Shown one piece after another: positions 16,595 to 26,211 of a DNA stretch of 64,000 bases (positions are counted from its first letter, which is position 1; each line of letters opens with the position of its first letter). A model generated the notes under the pieces. It had not been told where the DNA came from and searched no databases. It was given only the letters and a program-made list of their open reading frames with translations. Made by a program: the position numbers and the translations under genes. This DNA comes from Nannocystis sp. RBIL2 (GTDB taxonomy: Bacteria; Myxococcota_A; Polyangia; Nannocystales; Nannocystaceae): the NCBI RefSeq assembly GCF_026626745.1, contig NZ_JAPNJW010000001.1:4014001-4078000 (forward strand). The letters run 5' to 3'.

Positions 16595-17707
16595 CGCTCT
16601 CTCCTCCCCGCCCTCGCGCTGACGCTCGCCGCCTGCGACCCCGCACGCCAGAAGGCGCCCGAGCCCGAAGCGACGACCCCTGCGCCCGCGCCTCCCGCCG
16701 CGCCCACCGGTCTCACCTCCAACCTCAAGTCCGACGAGGACCTGCGCCTCTTGCCCGCGGTCGCAGTGCGCGACGGCGACGGCTGGCGCGTCGACCTGCG
16801 CGCCTGGGTGTTCGAGCCCGAAGAAGGCTCGTGGCGGCGCGGCGCCGCGGTCGAGGCCCTCGTGTCCGCGCTCGAGCTGCCGCCCGGCAGCGAGGCCAAT
16901 GAGGTGTTCCGCAAGCGAGCGCGCGCCTTCCTGGTCGACAACGAGAGCGGCAAGCGAGTCGTCGTCCGGATCTCCGCCAAGGAACACGTCCTCGAGGTCA
17001 CCGGCGCCAACGGCCACAGCGAGACCACCCTGCACCTCGAAGATGCCGACCTGCCCGCAGTCTCGACCCCCGTCATCGCCGTCCTGCAGCCCGGCGACGC
17101 CCGCAGCTTCACTGGCACGATCGTCCGCCTCGACGCCACCGGCGTCTCGGTCGTCTCGGACGTCGACGACACCATCAAGATCAGCGAGGTCCGCGACAAG
17201 CAGCGCCTGCTCGCGCGGACCTTTTTAAAAGAGTTCGAGGCGGTGCCGGCGATGGCCGCCGCGTACCAGCGCTGGGCCGCGGCCGGCGCCGCGTTCCACT
17301 ACCTCTCGGCCAGCCCGTGGCAGCTCTACGACGCGCTGCTCGACTTCACCGGCGCGGCCGGCTTCCCGGCCGGCAGCCTGCACCTCAAGCTGTTCCGCCC
17401 GAAGGACTCGAGCTTCTTCTCGCTGTTCCAGGACCCGCGCGAGTACAAGGCCCCGCTGCTGCGCATGCTCCTCCGCGACGCGCCGGGCCGGCGCTTCGTG
17501 CTCGTCGGGGACTCGGGCGAGATGGACCCCGAGGTCTACGGCGACGCCTACCGTGAGTTCCCCGACCAGGTCGTCGCGATCTACATCCGTGACGTCACCG
17601 ACGAGGGTCGCGACGCCCCACGCTACCGCACGGCCTTCGCGGGCGTCCCGGAGGCGCGCTGGCAGATCTTCGCGGACGCGGCGGCCCTGCCGCCGACACT
17701 GCCCTGA
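16592..17707 (+). CDS. APP1-type phosphatase domain lipoprotein
   Basis: A 371-aa lipoprotein (lipobox LAAC, Cys about 15) with the APP1 catalytic domain, first known from yeast phosphatidate phosphatase App1, a HAD-superfamily enzyme. The DxDxT motif appears as SDVDDTIK near residue 190; FHYLSASPWQLYD and LVGDSGEMDPEVY further on supply the second and third HAD motifs. A beta-rich region (residues about 50-180) precedes it. The substrate could be phosphatidate or another phospholipid of the envelope. The ATG lies inside a CATG repeat core, and GCCATG is preceded by CCTGTCC 14 nt upstream, so a hairpin can cover the start. Confidence 0.82.
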   Translation: MRSLLPALALTLAACDPARQKAPEPEATTPAPAPPAAPTGLTSNLKSDEDLRLLPAVAVRDGDGWRVDLRAWVFEPEEGSWRRGAAVEALVSALELPPGSEANEVFRKRARAFLVDNESGKRVVVRISAKEHVLEVTGANGHSETTLHLEDADLPAVSTPVIAVLQPGDARSFTGTIVRLDATGVSVVSDVDDTIKISEVRDKQRLLARTFLKEFEAVPAMAAAYQRWAAAGAAFHYLSASPWQLYDALLDFTGAAGFPAGSLHLKLFRPKDSSFFSLFQDPREYKAPLLRMLLRDAPGRRFVLVGDSGEMDPEVYGDAYREFPDQVVAIYIRDVTDEGRDAPRYRTAFAGVPEARWQIFADAAALPPTLP

Positions 17708-17776
17708 GAATGACGGTCCGGCGCTTCGGTTGACGGGGACTTGCGGGCGCGGCTAGCGTGCTTTGCCAGGAAGTCC

Positions 17777-20677
17777 ATGTTCACTCGTCTCCTGAGCTCC
17801 GCCAGTATCGTTGCGATTCTCGCCCTTTCGCTCCCGGGCGAGGCCATGGCCCGCCGGATCGAGCCGGGCGCCTGGCAGCCTGCTCCAGGGGTCGGGATGC
17901 GCCAGCAGCGAGCGGTCGACCTCGGGGGCGCCCCGCCGCGCGTGGCCGCGGCCGCCTGGCGCCGCCTCGCCGCCGAGCTCGGCCCGAGCGCGCAGGCCAT
18001 CTGGGACGCCGACACCCACGTGCCCACGCGCGTGTGGGGCCTGGGCCTGCCGGCCGACGGCGCCCTCGCCTCGAGCCTGGTCGCCCAGCGCGTCGCCGGC
18101 AACTTCCTCGCCGCGCACCTCGACCTGCTGGCCCCTGGCGCCCGCATCGACGAATTCGAGCTCGTCGGCGACGACCTCTCGGCCGGCATCCGCAGCCTCG
18201 GCTTCGCCCAGACCTACCACGGCCGCCGCGTCGTCGGCGGTCAGCTCAGCCTGCGCTTCAAGCACGACCGCCTCGCCCTGATCGGCAGCGAGGCCCTGCC
18301 GCACGTGCGAGCTGTCCTCACGGACAGCCCGATCGCCGACGACGTCGCCCGCACCCATGCGCTCGAGTGGCTGCGCCTCGAGTACCCGCGCGCCACCGCC
18401 GGCGCGGTCTCGGCCCCCGTCATCCTCCCGCTCGTCGGCCACGGCCCGATCCGCTACGTCGAGGCGCGCGCGGTCGACATCACCTCCGAGCAGCCCCTCG
18501 GCGGCTGGACCGTCTACGTCGACGCCGCCTCCGGCGCCCCGCTCGCGCGCGTCTCGAAGTTCGTCTCGGCGACGGGCACAGTCCTCTACGACGTCCCCGA
18601 GCGCAGCCCGAGCTTCGGCGAGCGGGTGCTGCGGCCGGCCCCGTTCCTCGACGTCACCATCGACGACGTCCCGGCCACCACCGACGCCGCCGGCCTCGTC
18701 AGCTTCGACGCCGCGACCGTGCAAGTCGGCCTCGGCGTGCGCGGCGACTTCGTCCGCATCATCAACAAGGCCGGCGAGCTGGCCAGCCAGGTCGTCGCGC
18801 TCGACGAGGGCAGCGAGGTCCAGTGGAGCGGCGAAGGCGACCCGCACCTCGACGCCCAGCTCACCGGCTACGTCGCCGCCAACGCCGCCAAGGAGTACGT
18901 GCGGGCGATCGCCAGCGAGCCGCTCGCCTGGCTCGACGGACAGGTCAACCTCACCGTCAGCGACAACAGCGGCGCCTGCAACGCGATGTCGAACGGCGAC
19001 GACCTGTTCTTCTACGACGGCAACGAGAACTGCGAGAACACCGCGCGGATCCCCGACGTCGTCTACCACGAGGCCGGCCACAGCGTGCACAACCAGGCCC
19101 TCATCCCCGGCGTCGGCCTGTTCGAGGGCGCGCTGTCGGAGGGCATCTCCGACTACCTCAGCGCCACCATCACCGGCGACTCCGGCATGGCCCGCGGCTT
19201 CTTCCTCGACACCCAGCCGCTGCGCGAGCTCGACCCCGACGGCTTCGAGTGGCACTGGCCCGAGGACCGCGGCGAGGCCCACGACGAGGGCCGCATCATC
19301 GGCGGCACCCTGTGGGACCTGCGGACCGAGCTGATCGCCGAGCTGGGCCAGGCCGAGGGCGTCGCTCACTCCGACAAGATCTGGTACGAGTCGATCCGCC
19401 GCGCCAGCGACATCCCCACGATGTACCCCGAGGCGCTGCTGGTCGACGACGACGACGGCGACCTGTCCAACGGGACACCTCACGGCTGTCTCATCGACCA
19501 GGTGTTCTACAAGCACGGCCTGGTCGGCGCCGCCATCCTCGGCGGCAAGGTGCGCACCCTCGCGGCCGAGGGCGACGGCAGCGTCCCGGTCGCGCTCGAC
19601 ATCCAGGCCGCGCAGAGCTCGTGCATCGACCTCGCGCCGACCGGCGCCACCCTCGAGTGGCGCGTGCGCGGCACCGCCGACTTCACCGAGGCCGCCATGA
19701 CGGCCACCGCGGAGGGCTTCGCCGGCTCGCTCCCGCCGCAGCAGGACGGCACCGTCCTCGAGTACCGCGTGATCGCCGACCTCAGCGACGGCACCGACAC
19801 CCGCTTCCCGGCCAACCAGGCCTACCCGTGGTACCAGCGCTACTACGGCGAGGTCGTGCCGATCTGGTGCGAGGGCTTCGAGGGCGACGTGTCGGCCTGG
19901 ACTCTCGGCAGCGAGTGGGAGGTCGGCGCGCCGCAGGGCAAGTCGGGCGACCCCGACGCCGCGTTCGCCGGCAACGACGTGGCCGGCATCGACCTCTCCA
20001 GCGACGGTCGCTACTCGCCGCAGAGGGTCATGAACCTGACCGGCCCTGTCGTCGAGCTACCGCCGGGCTTCGCCGTCTACCGCCTGCAGTACCAGCGCTG
20101 GCTCAACGTCGAGGACGCCTACTTCGACCGGGCCGAGATCCTCGTCAACGGCGAGCTCGGCTGGCGCAACTTCAACAGCATGATGGGCGACAACAACAGC
20201 GACGTCCATCATCGCGACAGCGAGTGGAGCTTCCACGACGTCGACATCACCCCGGTCGCGTTCTCCGGCACGGCTCAGCTGACCTTCCGCCTGTCGTCCG
20301 ACGGCGGCCTCGAGCTCGGCGGCTGGACGATCGACGACGTGTGCATCGTCGGCGTCGAGGAGGCGCCGCCGCCTGTCTGCGGCGACGGGGTGATCGCCAC
20401 GGGTGAGGGATGTGACGACGGGAATTCCGACGACGGTGACGGATGCAGCGCGACGTGCAGCGTCGAAACGCCGGAAGACCCCACGGAAGGGGCGCCAGGT
20501 ACCACTGGCGAGGGCGAGACCGGGTCCGACACCGGCGCCGTCGACGACAGCGCGACCACGGGTGGAGCGAGCGAAATGGGCGGTTGTGGTTGCCGCAGCG
20601 CGGGGGGCGCGGGTGGCTCCAGCGCATGGATGCTCGTCCTTGCCGGACTCGGTTGGCGGCGGCGGACGCGGCGCTGA
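17777..20677 (+). CDS. Secreted zinc metalloprotease with Cys-rich repeat and MYXO-CTERM-like tail
   Basis: A 966-aa secreted protease of the thermolysin/fungalysin type. A signal peptide ends near MARR (residue about 25). Residues about 40-330 form the propeptide. The zinc site is His431-Glu-Ala-Gly-His435 with Glu455 in GALSEGISDYL. C-terminal beta domains follow, then a DUF4215 Cys-rich repeat (residues about 868-895, CGDG…CDDGN) and a Thr/Gly linker. The tail has a Cys-rich GCGCRS, a hydrophobic stretch and RRRTRR, as in the MYXO-CTERM sorting signal. It probably acts outside the cell in prey or polymer degradation. Its paralogue follows directly. It carries two hairpin pairs of the 14-nt family (18311/18325 and 19459/19473). 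Confidence 0.9.
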   Translation: MFTRLLSSASIVAILALSLPGEAMARRIEPGAWQPAPGVGMRQQRAVDLGGAPPRVAAAAWRRLAAELGPSAQAIWDADTHVPTRVWGLGLPADGALASSLVAQRVAGNFLAAHLDLLAPGARIDEFELVGDDLSAGIRSLGFAQTYHGRRVVGGQLSLRFKHDRLALIGSEALPHVRAVLTDSPIADDVARTHALEWLRLEYPRATAGAVSAPVILPLVGHGPIRYVEARAVDITSEQPLGGWTVYVDAASGAPLARVSKFVSATGTVLYDVPERSPSFGERVLRPAPFLDVTIDDVPATTDAAGLVSFDAATVQVGLGVRGDFVRIINKAGELASQVVALDEGSEVQWSGEGDPHLDAQLTGYVAANAAKEYVRAIASEPLAWLDGQVNLTVSDNSGACNAMSNGDDLFFYDGNENCENTARIPDVVYHEAGHSVHNQALIPGVGLFEGALSEGISDYLSATITGDSGMARGFFLDTQPLRELDPDGFEWHWPEDRGEAHDEGRIIGGTLWDLRTELIAELGQAEGVAHSDKIWYESIRRASDIPTMYPEALLVDDDDGDLSNGTPHGCLIDQVFYKHGLVGAAILGGKVRTLAAEGDGSVPVALDIQAAQSSCIDLAPTGATLEWRVRGTADFTEAAMTATAEGFAGSLPPQQDGTVLEYRVIADLSDGTDTRFPANQAYPWYQRYYGEVVPIWCEGFEGDVSAWTLGSEWEVGAPQGKSGDPDAAFAGNDVAGIDLSSDGRYSPQRVMNLTGPVVELPPGFAVYRLQYQRWLNVEDAYFDRAEILVNGELGWRNFNSMMGDNNSDVHHRDSEWSFHDVDITPVAFSGTAQLTFRLSSDGGLELGGWTIDDVCIVGVEEAPPPVCGDGVIATGEGCDDGNSDDGDGCSATCSVETPEDPTEGAPGTTGEGETGSDTGAVDDSATTGGASEMGGCGCRSAGGAGGSSAWMLVLAGLGWRRRTRR

Positions 20678-20732
20678 GCGACGTCCGCGCTCCGCGCTTG
20701 ACGGCCTGCTGAGGAGCGCGTAAGCGAGTAAT

Positions 20733-23624
20733 GTGCGTTTAAAGAATATTGCTGCGGGTAGTGTTTCGGCGACGATCGTGACAGCGCTCTGCTGGCTCGC
20801 TCCGGAGCGAGCCGAAGCGTTCGTCCCGCAAGCAGGCCGGCGCGCGGGCGTCGAGCTCACCGCCGGCGCCGGCAAGAGCGTGAGGTCCTCGCGCGCGGTC
20901 CTCCACGCCGCCCCGCCTGCGGCTCAGGCCGCGTATCGCCGCTTCGCCGCCGCCCTCGACCCTGGCGACGTCCTGTGGGACCGCGCCACCGGCGTGCCGC
21001 TGCGCCTGTGGGGGCTGAAGGGCGCAGCTGTCCCGCGGGCCATGTCCGGCCGCGACCTCGAGCTGCGTAGCGCCCACGACCTGCTCGCGCGCCACCTCGA
21101 CCTGCTCGCGCCCGGCAGCGCCGCCGCCGACTTCGTGCTCGTCGGCGACGACCTGTCCTCCGGCATCCACAGCCTCGGCTTCGCCCAGCACTACAAGGGC
21201 CGCCCGGTCCTCGGCGGTCAGGTCAGCTTCCGCTTCAAGGGCGGGCAGCTGACGATGATCGGCAGCGAGGCCCTGCCGAAGGTCCAGGCTGTCCTCACGG
21301 ACAGCCCGGTCCCCGACCCCGTCGCGCGCGAGCGGGCCCGCGAGTGGATCGCCCGCGATGGCAGCGACGCGCGCGCCGACCTCGTCGAGGGCCCGTTCAT
21401 CCTCCCGCTGGTCGACGACGACCGCGTCCACGCCTACCGCGAGGTCCTGCGGGTCACCGTGCACGCCACCGCGCCGATCGGTCGCTGGGCCGTCTACGTC
21501 GACGCCGCCACCGGCGAGCCGCTGGCCCGCGAACAGCTGCTGCGGTTCGCCTCCGGCAACCTCAAGATCAACGCCCCGGTGCGCGGGCCGAACGGCCAGC
21601 GGCTCGACTTCGCGGCCGCCAACCTCGGCGTGGTCGTCAACGGCGCCGCCGCGGTCACCTCGATCACCGGCGCGGTCAGCTTCGCCGACGGCGGCCCGGC
21701 CAACGTCGCCACCACGGTGCTCGGCTCGTTCGTCGCCGTCGCCAGCGAGGCCGGCGCCCCCGCGGCGACCAACCTGGCCCTTCCGCCAGGTGGTCAGGCC
21801 ACCTGGCTCGCCTCGAGCGACGAGTTCCTCGACGCCCAGCTCACCACCTACGTCCACGCCGACCGGGTCAAGCAGTTCGTCCGCGCGATCGCCCCCGACT
21901 TCGCCTTCCTCGACCAGCAGATGCCGGCGATCGTCAACATCCCCGACATCTGCAACGCCTTCGCCGACGGCGAGTCGATCAACTTCTTCCAGTCCGACGC
22001 GCAGTGCGAGAACACCGGCCGGATAGCCGACGTCGTCTACCACGAGTTCGGCCACAACGTGCACTTCCAGGGCGTCATCCCCGGCGTCGGCTTCCCCGAG
22101 GGCGCGCTGTCGGAGGGCATCTCCGACTTCCTGAGCGCCACCATCACCGACTCGCCCGACCTCGCGCCCGGCTTCTTCAACGGCAGCGACGCCCCGCTGC
22201 GCGAGCTCGACCCGCAGGGCTCCGAGTGGCACTTCCCCGAGGACAACGGCGAGATCCACGACGGCGGGCGGATCATCGGCGGCGCGCTGTGGGACCTGCG
22301 CAAGGCGCTGCGGAACAAGCTCGGCGCCGGGCCCGGGGTCACGCAGGTCAACAAGCTGTGGTTCGAGTCGATCCGCCGCGCGGTCGACATGCCGAGCATG
22401 TACCCCGAGGTCCTGCTGGCCGACGACAATGACGGCGACCTGACCAATGGGACACCCAACGAGTGCGAGATCAACGTCGCCTTCGACGCCCACGGTTTGG
22501 TCGGCCCGTCGGCGGTCAACGCCGAGGTGTTCACCGCGGCGCCGACGCCCGACGGCGTGCTGGTCGACCTGGTCGTGTCGGGCGAGCAGAAGCCCTGTCT
22601 CAACCTGAACCCGCTCGGCGCCGAGCTGCACTGGCGCGTGCGCGGCGAGGAGCAGAGCGGGATGGTGCCGATGAACCCGAGCCAGAGCGGCTTCGCCGGC
22701 ATCATGCCCAACGTCGGCGACGGCAAGGTGCTCGAGTACCAGGTGCGCCTGCTCCTGCAGGGCGGCACCACCGTCACGTTCCCCAAGAACCCGGCCGACC
22801 CGACCTACGAGCTCTACCTCGGCCCGGTCACCAACATCTTCTGCGAGGACTTCGAGTCGGGCCCGGGGCCGCAGGGCTGGCAGCTCACCGGCGACTGGGC
22901 GTTCGGCCCGCCTGCCGGCGGCCCCGACCCGGGCGCCGCGTTCAACGGCAGCAGCGTCGCCGGCAACGGCCTGGCCCCGCCCGGCACCTACGAGAGCTTC
23001 CTCGAGAGCCACATGCTCGGGCCCGTCATCAACGTCGCCGGCCACAACACAGTGCGCCTGCAGATGCGCCGCTGGCTCGAGGTCGAGGACGCCACCTTCG
23101 ACCAGGCGTTCGTGCTCGCCAACACCAGCGAAGCCTGGGCCAACGCCAGCAACGCCTCGGGCAACCTCCACCACCTCGACGGCGAGTGGCGGTTCCAGGA
23201 CATCGACCTCACCCCGTTCGTCGTCAACGGCCAGGTCCAGCTCGAGTTCATCCTCGAGGGCGACGAGGCGCTCGAGTTCGGCGGCTGGAACATCGACGAG
23301 CTGTGCGTCGTCGGCACCGGCTCCGTCACCCAGGGCGTGTGCGGCGACGGCATCATCAGCGGCATCGAGGCCTGCGACGACGGCAACCTCGACGCCGGCG
23401 ACGGCTGCAGCCCGAGCTGCACCATCGAGTCGGTCGACCCGACCACCGGCCCCGGCGGCCCCGTCATCACCGCGACCGACACCGACACCGACACCGACAC
23501 CGACTCGGCCACCGGCGGCGGCGACAAGGAGACCGGCTGCGGCTGCAATCAGGGGGCGGGAGACCTCGGCGCTGCGATCCTCGCCCTCGCCGGCCTCATC
23601 GTCCTCCGCCGCCGCCGCTCGTAA
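20733..23624 (+). CDS. Secreted zinc metalloprotease, tandem paralogue
   Basis: A 963-aa paralogue of the preceding protease with the same order: signal peptide (to about residue 29), propeptide, zinc site His437-Glu-Phe-Gly-His441 with Glu in GALSEGISDFL, beta domains, a DUF4215 repeat (CGDG…CDDGN), a Thr/Asp linker made of hexanucleotide repeats, and a GCGCNQ plus hydrophobic plus RRRRS tail. Start is GTG 20733 with GAGGAG about 20 nt upstream; an ATG at 20731 is out of frame. The gene pair arose by duplication. The first 14-nt hairpin pair (21288/21302) sits at the same place as in the first copy with an identical 20-nt sequence. A double hairpin/terminator follows the stop. Confidence 0.9.
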   Translation: MRLKNIAAGSVSATIVTALCWLAPERAEAFVPQAGRRAGVELTAGAGKSVRSSRAVLHAAPPAAQAAYRRFAAALDPGDVLWDRATGVPLRLWGLKGAAVPRAMSGRDLELRSAHDLLARHLDLLAPGSAAADFVLVGDDLSSGIHSLGFAQHYKGRPVLGGQVSFRFKGGQLTMIGSEALPKVQAVLTDSPVPDPVARERAREWIARDGSDARADLVEGPFILPLVDDDRVHAYREVLRVTVHATAPIGRWAVYVDAATGEPLAREQLLRFASGNLKINAPVRGPNGQRLDFAAANLGVVVNGAAAVTSITGAVSFADGGPANVATTVLGSFVAVASEAGAPAATNLALPPGGQATWLASSDEFLDAQLTTYVHADRVKQFVRAIAPDFAFLDQQMPAIVNIPDICNAFADGESINFFQSDAQCENTGRIADVVYHEFGHNVHFQGVIPGVGFPEGALSEGISDFLSATITDSPDLAPGFFNGSDAPLRELDPQGSEWHFPEDNGEIHDGGRIIGGALWDLRKALRNKLGAGPGVTQVNKLWFESIRRAVDMPSMYPEVLLADDNDGDLTNGTPNECEINVAFDAHGLVGPSAVNAEVFTAAPTPDGVLVDLVVSGEQKPCLNLNPLGAELHWRVRGEEQSGMVPMNPSQSGFAGIMPNVGDGKVLEYQVRLLLQGGTTVTFPKNPADPTYELYLGPVTNIFCEDFESGPGPQGWQLTGDWAFGPPAGGPDPGAAFNGSSVAGNGLAPPGTYESFLESHMLGPVINVAGHNTVRLQMRRWLEVEDATFDQAFVLANTSEAWANASNASGNLHHLDGEWRFQDIDLTPFVVNGQVQLEFILEGDEALEFGGWNIDELCVVGTGSVTQGVCGDGIISGIEACDDGNLDAGDGCSPSCTIESVDPTTGPGGPVITATDTDTDTDTDSATGGGDKETGCGCNQGAGDLGAAILALAGLIVLRRRRS
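23478..23504 (+). repeat. Hexanucleotide (GACACC) repeat in protease linker
   Basis: Four and a half copies of GACACC encode an alternating Asp-Thr stretch in front of the sorting tail. Copy-number change would lengthen or shorten the linker without a frameshift. Confidence 0.8.
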
Positions 23625-23640
23625 AACCCGCCCGCGCGCT

Positions 23641-23671
23641 GCCACGAATCACCCGCGTGCTGATTCGTGGC
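23641..23671. repeat. Perfect 11-bp inverted repeat, GATTCG type
   Basis: GCCACGAATCA and TGATTCGTGGC are separated by 9 nt, beginning 17 nt after the protease stop. It shares a TGATTCG core with hairpins near 53.3 kb and is similar to one at 55.6 kb. There is no T-run. Confidence 0.75.
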
Positions 23672-23687
23672 GGTCCGCAGAGGCACT

Positions 23688-23725
23688 CCGCGACCTCGCG
23701 CCGCCTGGCCGAGGTCGCGGCTTTT
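23688..23725 (+). terminator. Intrinsic terminator after second protease gene
   Basis: CCGCGACCTCG and CGAGGTCGCGG form an 11-bp stem with an 11-nt loop, followed directly by CTTTTT. A clear rho-independent terminator for the protease transcript. Confidence 0.88.
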
Positions 23726-23871
23726 TCGCGTCCTGCCGCAGCAGCGCGATCACGAGCCCGATTTTCCGGCAGCCTGAGCCTTGGCGCCGGACACCTGACC
23801 GCTATTCTGTCTCTGCACTATTTGCGCATGAACCGAGGCCGGGCCGCGCCCGGGGGACGAGGGAGGTTGTG

Positions 23872-25104
23872 ATGAAGCTGGACATCTTCACCGAGATTCA
23901 AGACCCGCGGCCATGGACGCCGGACCACGAGCACCGCCGGATCATGGAGGCGCTCGAGCAGGCCAAGCTGGCCGACGAGATGGGCTACGGCACGTGGTGG
24001 CAGGTCGAGCACCACGGCGGCGAGGAATTCAGCCTGTCGTCGGCGCCGGAGATCCTTCTGACCGCGATCTCGCAACACACGAAGAACATCCGCCTCGGCC
24101 ACTCGGCCGCGCTGGCGCCGTACCGCTTCAATCACCCGATCCGGATCGCCGAGCGGGCCGCCTTCCTCGATCACCTCAGCAACGGCCGCGTCGAACTCGG
24201 CCTGGCCCGCTCGACCATCCCCGAGTGGCGCACCTTCAACATCGCCGCCGACGAGGCGCGCGACCAGATGCAGCAAGCGTTCGAGATGATCCCGAAGATG
24301 TGGACGCAAGAGCGCTTCTCGTGGAAGAGCCAGTACTTCGACATCAAGGACGTGCCGATCGTGCCCAAGCCGCTGCAGAAGCCGCACCCGGCGCTGTGGC
24401 AGGCGTGCTCGTCACCGGCCTCGTTCGAGCAGGCCGGCCGCAACGGCGTCGGCGCGCTCGGGGTCACGCTGTGGGCCCCGCCCGAGCAGGTCAAGGCGTG
24501 GATCGACCTCTATCGCAAGGCGATCGCGGAGTGCAAGAAGCCGGTCGGCGAGTTCATCAACGACAAGGTCGCCTTCTTCACCTTCGTCCACTGCGCCGAC
24601 ACCGACGAAGAGGCGATGCGCAACGGCGCCGCCACTGCCGCGGCCTGGTACACCAACCGCTCCTTCACGTTCTTCGAGGCCAAGGAGCAGTTCCTGCAAG
24701 TCGCCGCCGAGCAAGAGCGGCGCCTCAAGGACCCGGCCGGCAGCGCCCTGCTCGGCCAGTTCCTGAATGACGAGAAGGCCCGCAGCGACGGCCGCGTCAA
24801 CCGGGCCCAGATCGTCATCGGCCGCATCATGCAAGGCGAGGAGGTCTCGCCCGAGGAGGTGTACGACGCCCTCGCCGAGCAGGACTCGCTGATCGTCGGC
24901 AGCCCCGAGACCTGCCTGCGCAAGATGCAGGTCTACGCCGACCTCGGCATCGACCGCCTGATGTGCTTCCAACAGGTCGGCCAGCTGCCCCACGACAAGG
25001 TCATGAAGAGCATCCGCCTGATCGGTGAGCTCATCCCCAAGCTCGAGGGCAAGTCCCAGCCGACGGTCCTCCACGGAGAAGGCTCGCTGTCGGCCCAGGT
25101 GTGA
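23872..25104 (+). CDS. LLM-class flavin-dependent oxidoreductase (luciferase-like)
   Basis: A 410-aa protein of the bacterial luciferase-like monooxygenase superfamily, (beta/alpha)8 fold, using reduced FMN or F420. Visible family features are EQAKLADEMGYGTWWQVEHH near residues 28-45, IRLGHSAALAPYRFNHPIRIAERAAFLDHLSNGRVELGLARS near 72-112, and a late VGSPETCLRKMQVYADLGIDRLMCF that matches the family's closing substrate-barrel helix. A strong GGGAGG (23861-23866) precedes ATG 23872; a GTG three bases upstream is less likely. It is a single gene between terminator and lipoprotein gene. Substrate unknown; alkanal, alkanesulfonate or xenobiotic oxidation are all possible. Confidence 0.88.
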   Translation: MKLDIFTEIQDPRPWTPDHEHRRIMEALEQAKLADEMGYGTWWQVEHHGGEEFSLSSAPEILLTAISQHTKNIRLGHSAALAPYRFNHPIRIAERAAFLDHLSNGRVELGLARSTIPEWRTFNIAADEARDQMQQAFEMIPKMWTQERFSWKSQYFDIKDVPIVPKPLQKPHPALWQACSSPASFEQAGRNGVGALGVTLWAPPEQVKAWIDLYRKAIAECKKPVGEFINDKVAFFTFVHCADTDEEAMRNGAATAAAWYTNRSFTFFEAKEQFLQVAAEQERRLKDPAGSALLGQFLNDEKARSDGRVNRAQIVIGRIMQGEEVSPEEVYDALAEQDSLIVGSPETCLRKMQVYADLGIDRLMCFQQVGQLPHDKVMKSIRLIGELIPKLEGKSQPTVLHGEGSLSAQV

Positions 25105-25227
25105 CCCGCCCGCGCGTCCGCGCTCGCATGAGGCCCACGGGCCTCGGACGCGCGATGAAGATATTTTCATATTGTCCTGGCATCGCCCCAAAACAGGGGC
25201 AATCTCAACGGAGCAAAGGACATCGCC

Positions 25228-26211
25228 GTGCAGCGCTCCCTGCTCTCCGCTCTGACCCTGTCGCTCGGGCTCTGTGCCTGCGGCCCCGAGCTCAACCCGC
25301 CGCGCCCGCCCCCCGCTCACAGCGAACTGGCGCCCGGCGGCGTGTGGGTGGCCTACAACCTCGGCTGTGAGGTCGGCTGTGAGGATATCAAGCGCGGCGA
25401 CCGGATCCTCGCGGTCGACGGCCGGCCGGTCTCGAGCGGCGCGGAGATCGATCAGATCAACCTGGCCCGCGCCGCGCCGCTGCAGCTGCAGGTCGCGAAG
25501 TACGGGTCGAACGAGATCCGCGACGTCACGATCGTCGCCAAGCCCAACGAGCTGCTGCCGCCGATCCCCGCCGCTCCGCCGATGTTCACCGTCGGCGCCG
25601 ACGCCCTCGACCGCGCGCCCGACTGGGCCCGCAGCAAGCTGTTCGGCCACGCGATCCCGGCGATCCGCTTCTACCGCGCCGACGAGCCGCGCGGCTACAT
25701 CAACGGCCGCGAGCTGTACGGCCGCGCCGCCCTGCTGGTGATCTGGGAGCTCCCGCCGATGATCGAGGAGTACCGCCGCTCGCTGGCCCTCGCCCCCTCC
25801 GTGTACGCGCACCTGCAGCAGTTCAGCGACGAGCTGGCCGCCGCCGGCGTCGACAGCTACTTCATCACCGACTTCCGCGCCGAGCCGGCCATCCGCGACA
25901 TGCTGCGCCAGACCGCCGACCCCGGCCCCGACGGCTTCATCCCGATCTTCCAGCTGTCGTCCTCGCCCACCAACGGCTTCACCGTCGGCCTCGAGGGCTC
26001 CGCCGCCGACATCCGCGAGGCGATGTTCGACTACTCCCGCGCCCCCGTGGTCGTCATCTTCGACCGCCGCGGCATCGTCCGCTTCCACACCCGCGGCTTC
26101 CCTGCCGGCCCGCAAGACACCCTGTCCGTCGCCATCGACTTCGCCCTCCACTCCCTCACCGACGCCCCCCCAGTCAAAGCCCTGGCCTCGGTCCCGTCAG
26201 GCGCGCAGTGA
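25228..26211 (+). CDS. Lipoprotein with PDZ-like and thioredoxin-like regions
   Basis: A 327-aa lipoprotein (lipobox LCAC, Cys about 18). Residues about 35-108 look like a PDZ domain (RGDRILAVDGRPVSSGAEI and a strand LQLQVAKYG), normally a binder of protein C-termini. Residues about 115-315 have a thioredoxin-like order: a strand ALLVIWELPP, helix, VDSYFITDF, and a late APVVVIFDRRGIVRFHTRGFP, but no CxxC, so no redox activity is expected. Start GTG 25228 has AAAGGA about 8 nt upstream. A short near-palindromic AT-rich patch (around 25155-25170) lies in the upstream gap. A periplasmic sensing or scaffold role is inference. Confidence 0.65.
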   Translation: MQRSLLSALTLSLGLCACGPELNPPRPPPAHSELAPGGVWVAYNLGCEVGCEDIKRGDRILAVDGRPVSSGAEIDQINLARAAPLQLQVAKYGSNEIRDVTIVAKPNELLPPIPAAPPMFTVGADALDRAPDWARSKLFGHAIPAIRFYRADEPRGYINGRELYGRAALLVIWELPPMIEEYRRSLALAPSVYAHLQQFSDELAAAGVDSYFITDFRAEPAIRDMLRQTADPGPDGFIPIFQLSSSPTNGFTVGLEGSAADIREAMFDYSRAPVVVIFDRRGIVRFHTRGFPAGPQDTLSVAIDFALHSLTDAPPVKALASVPSGAQ

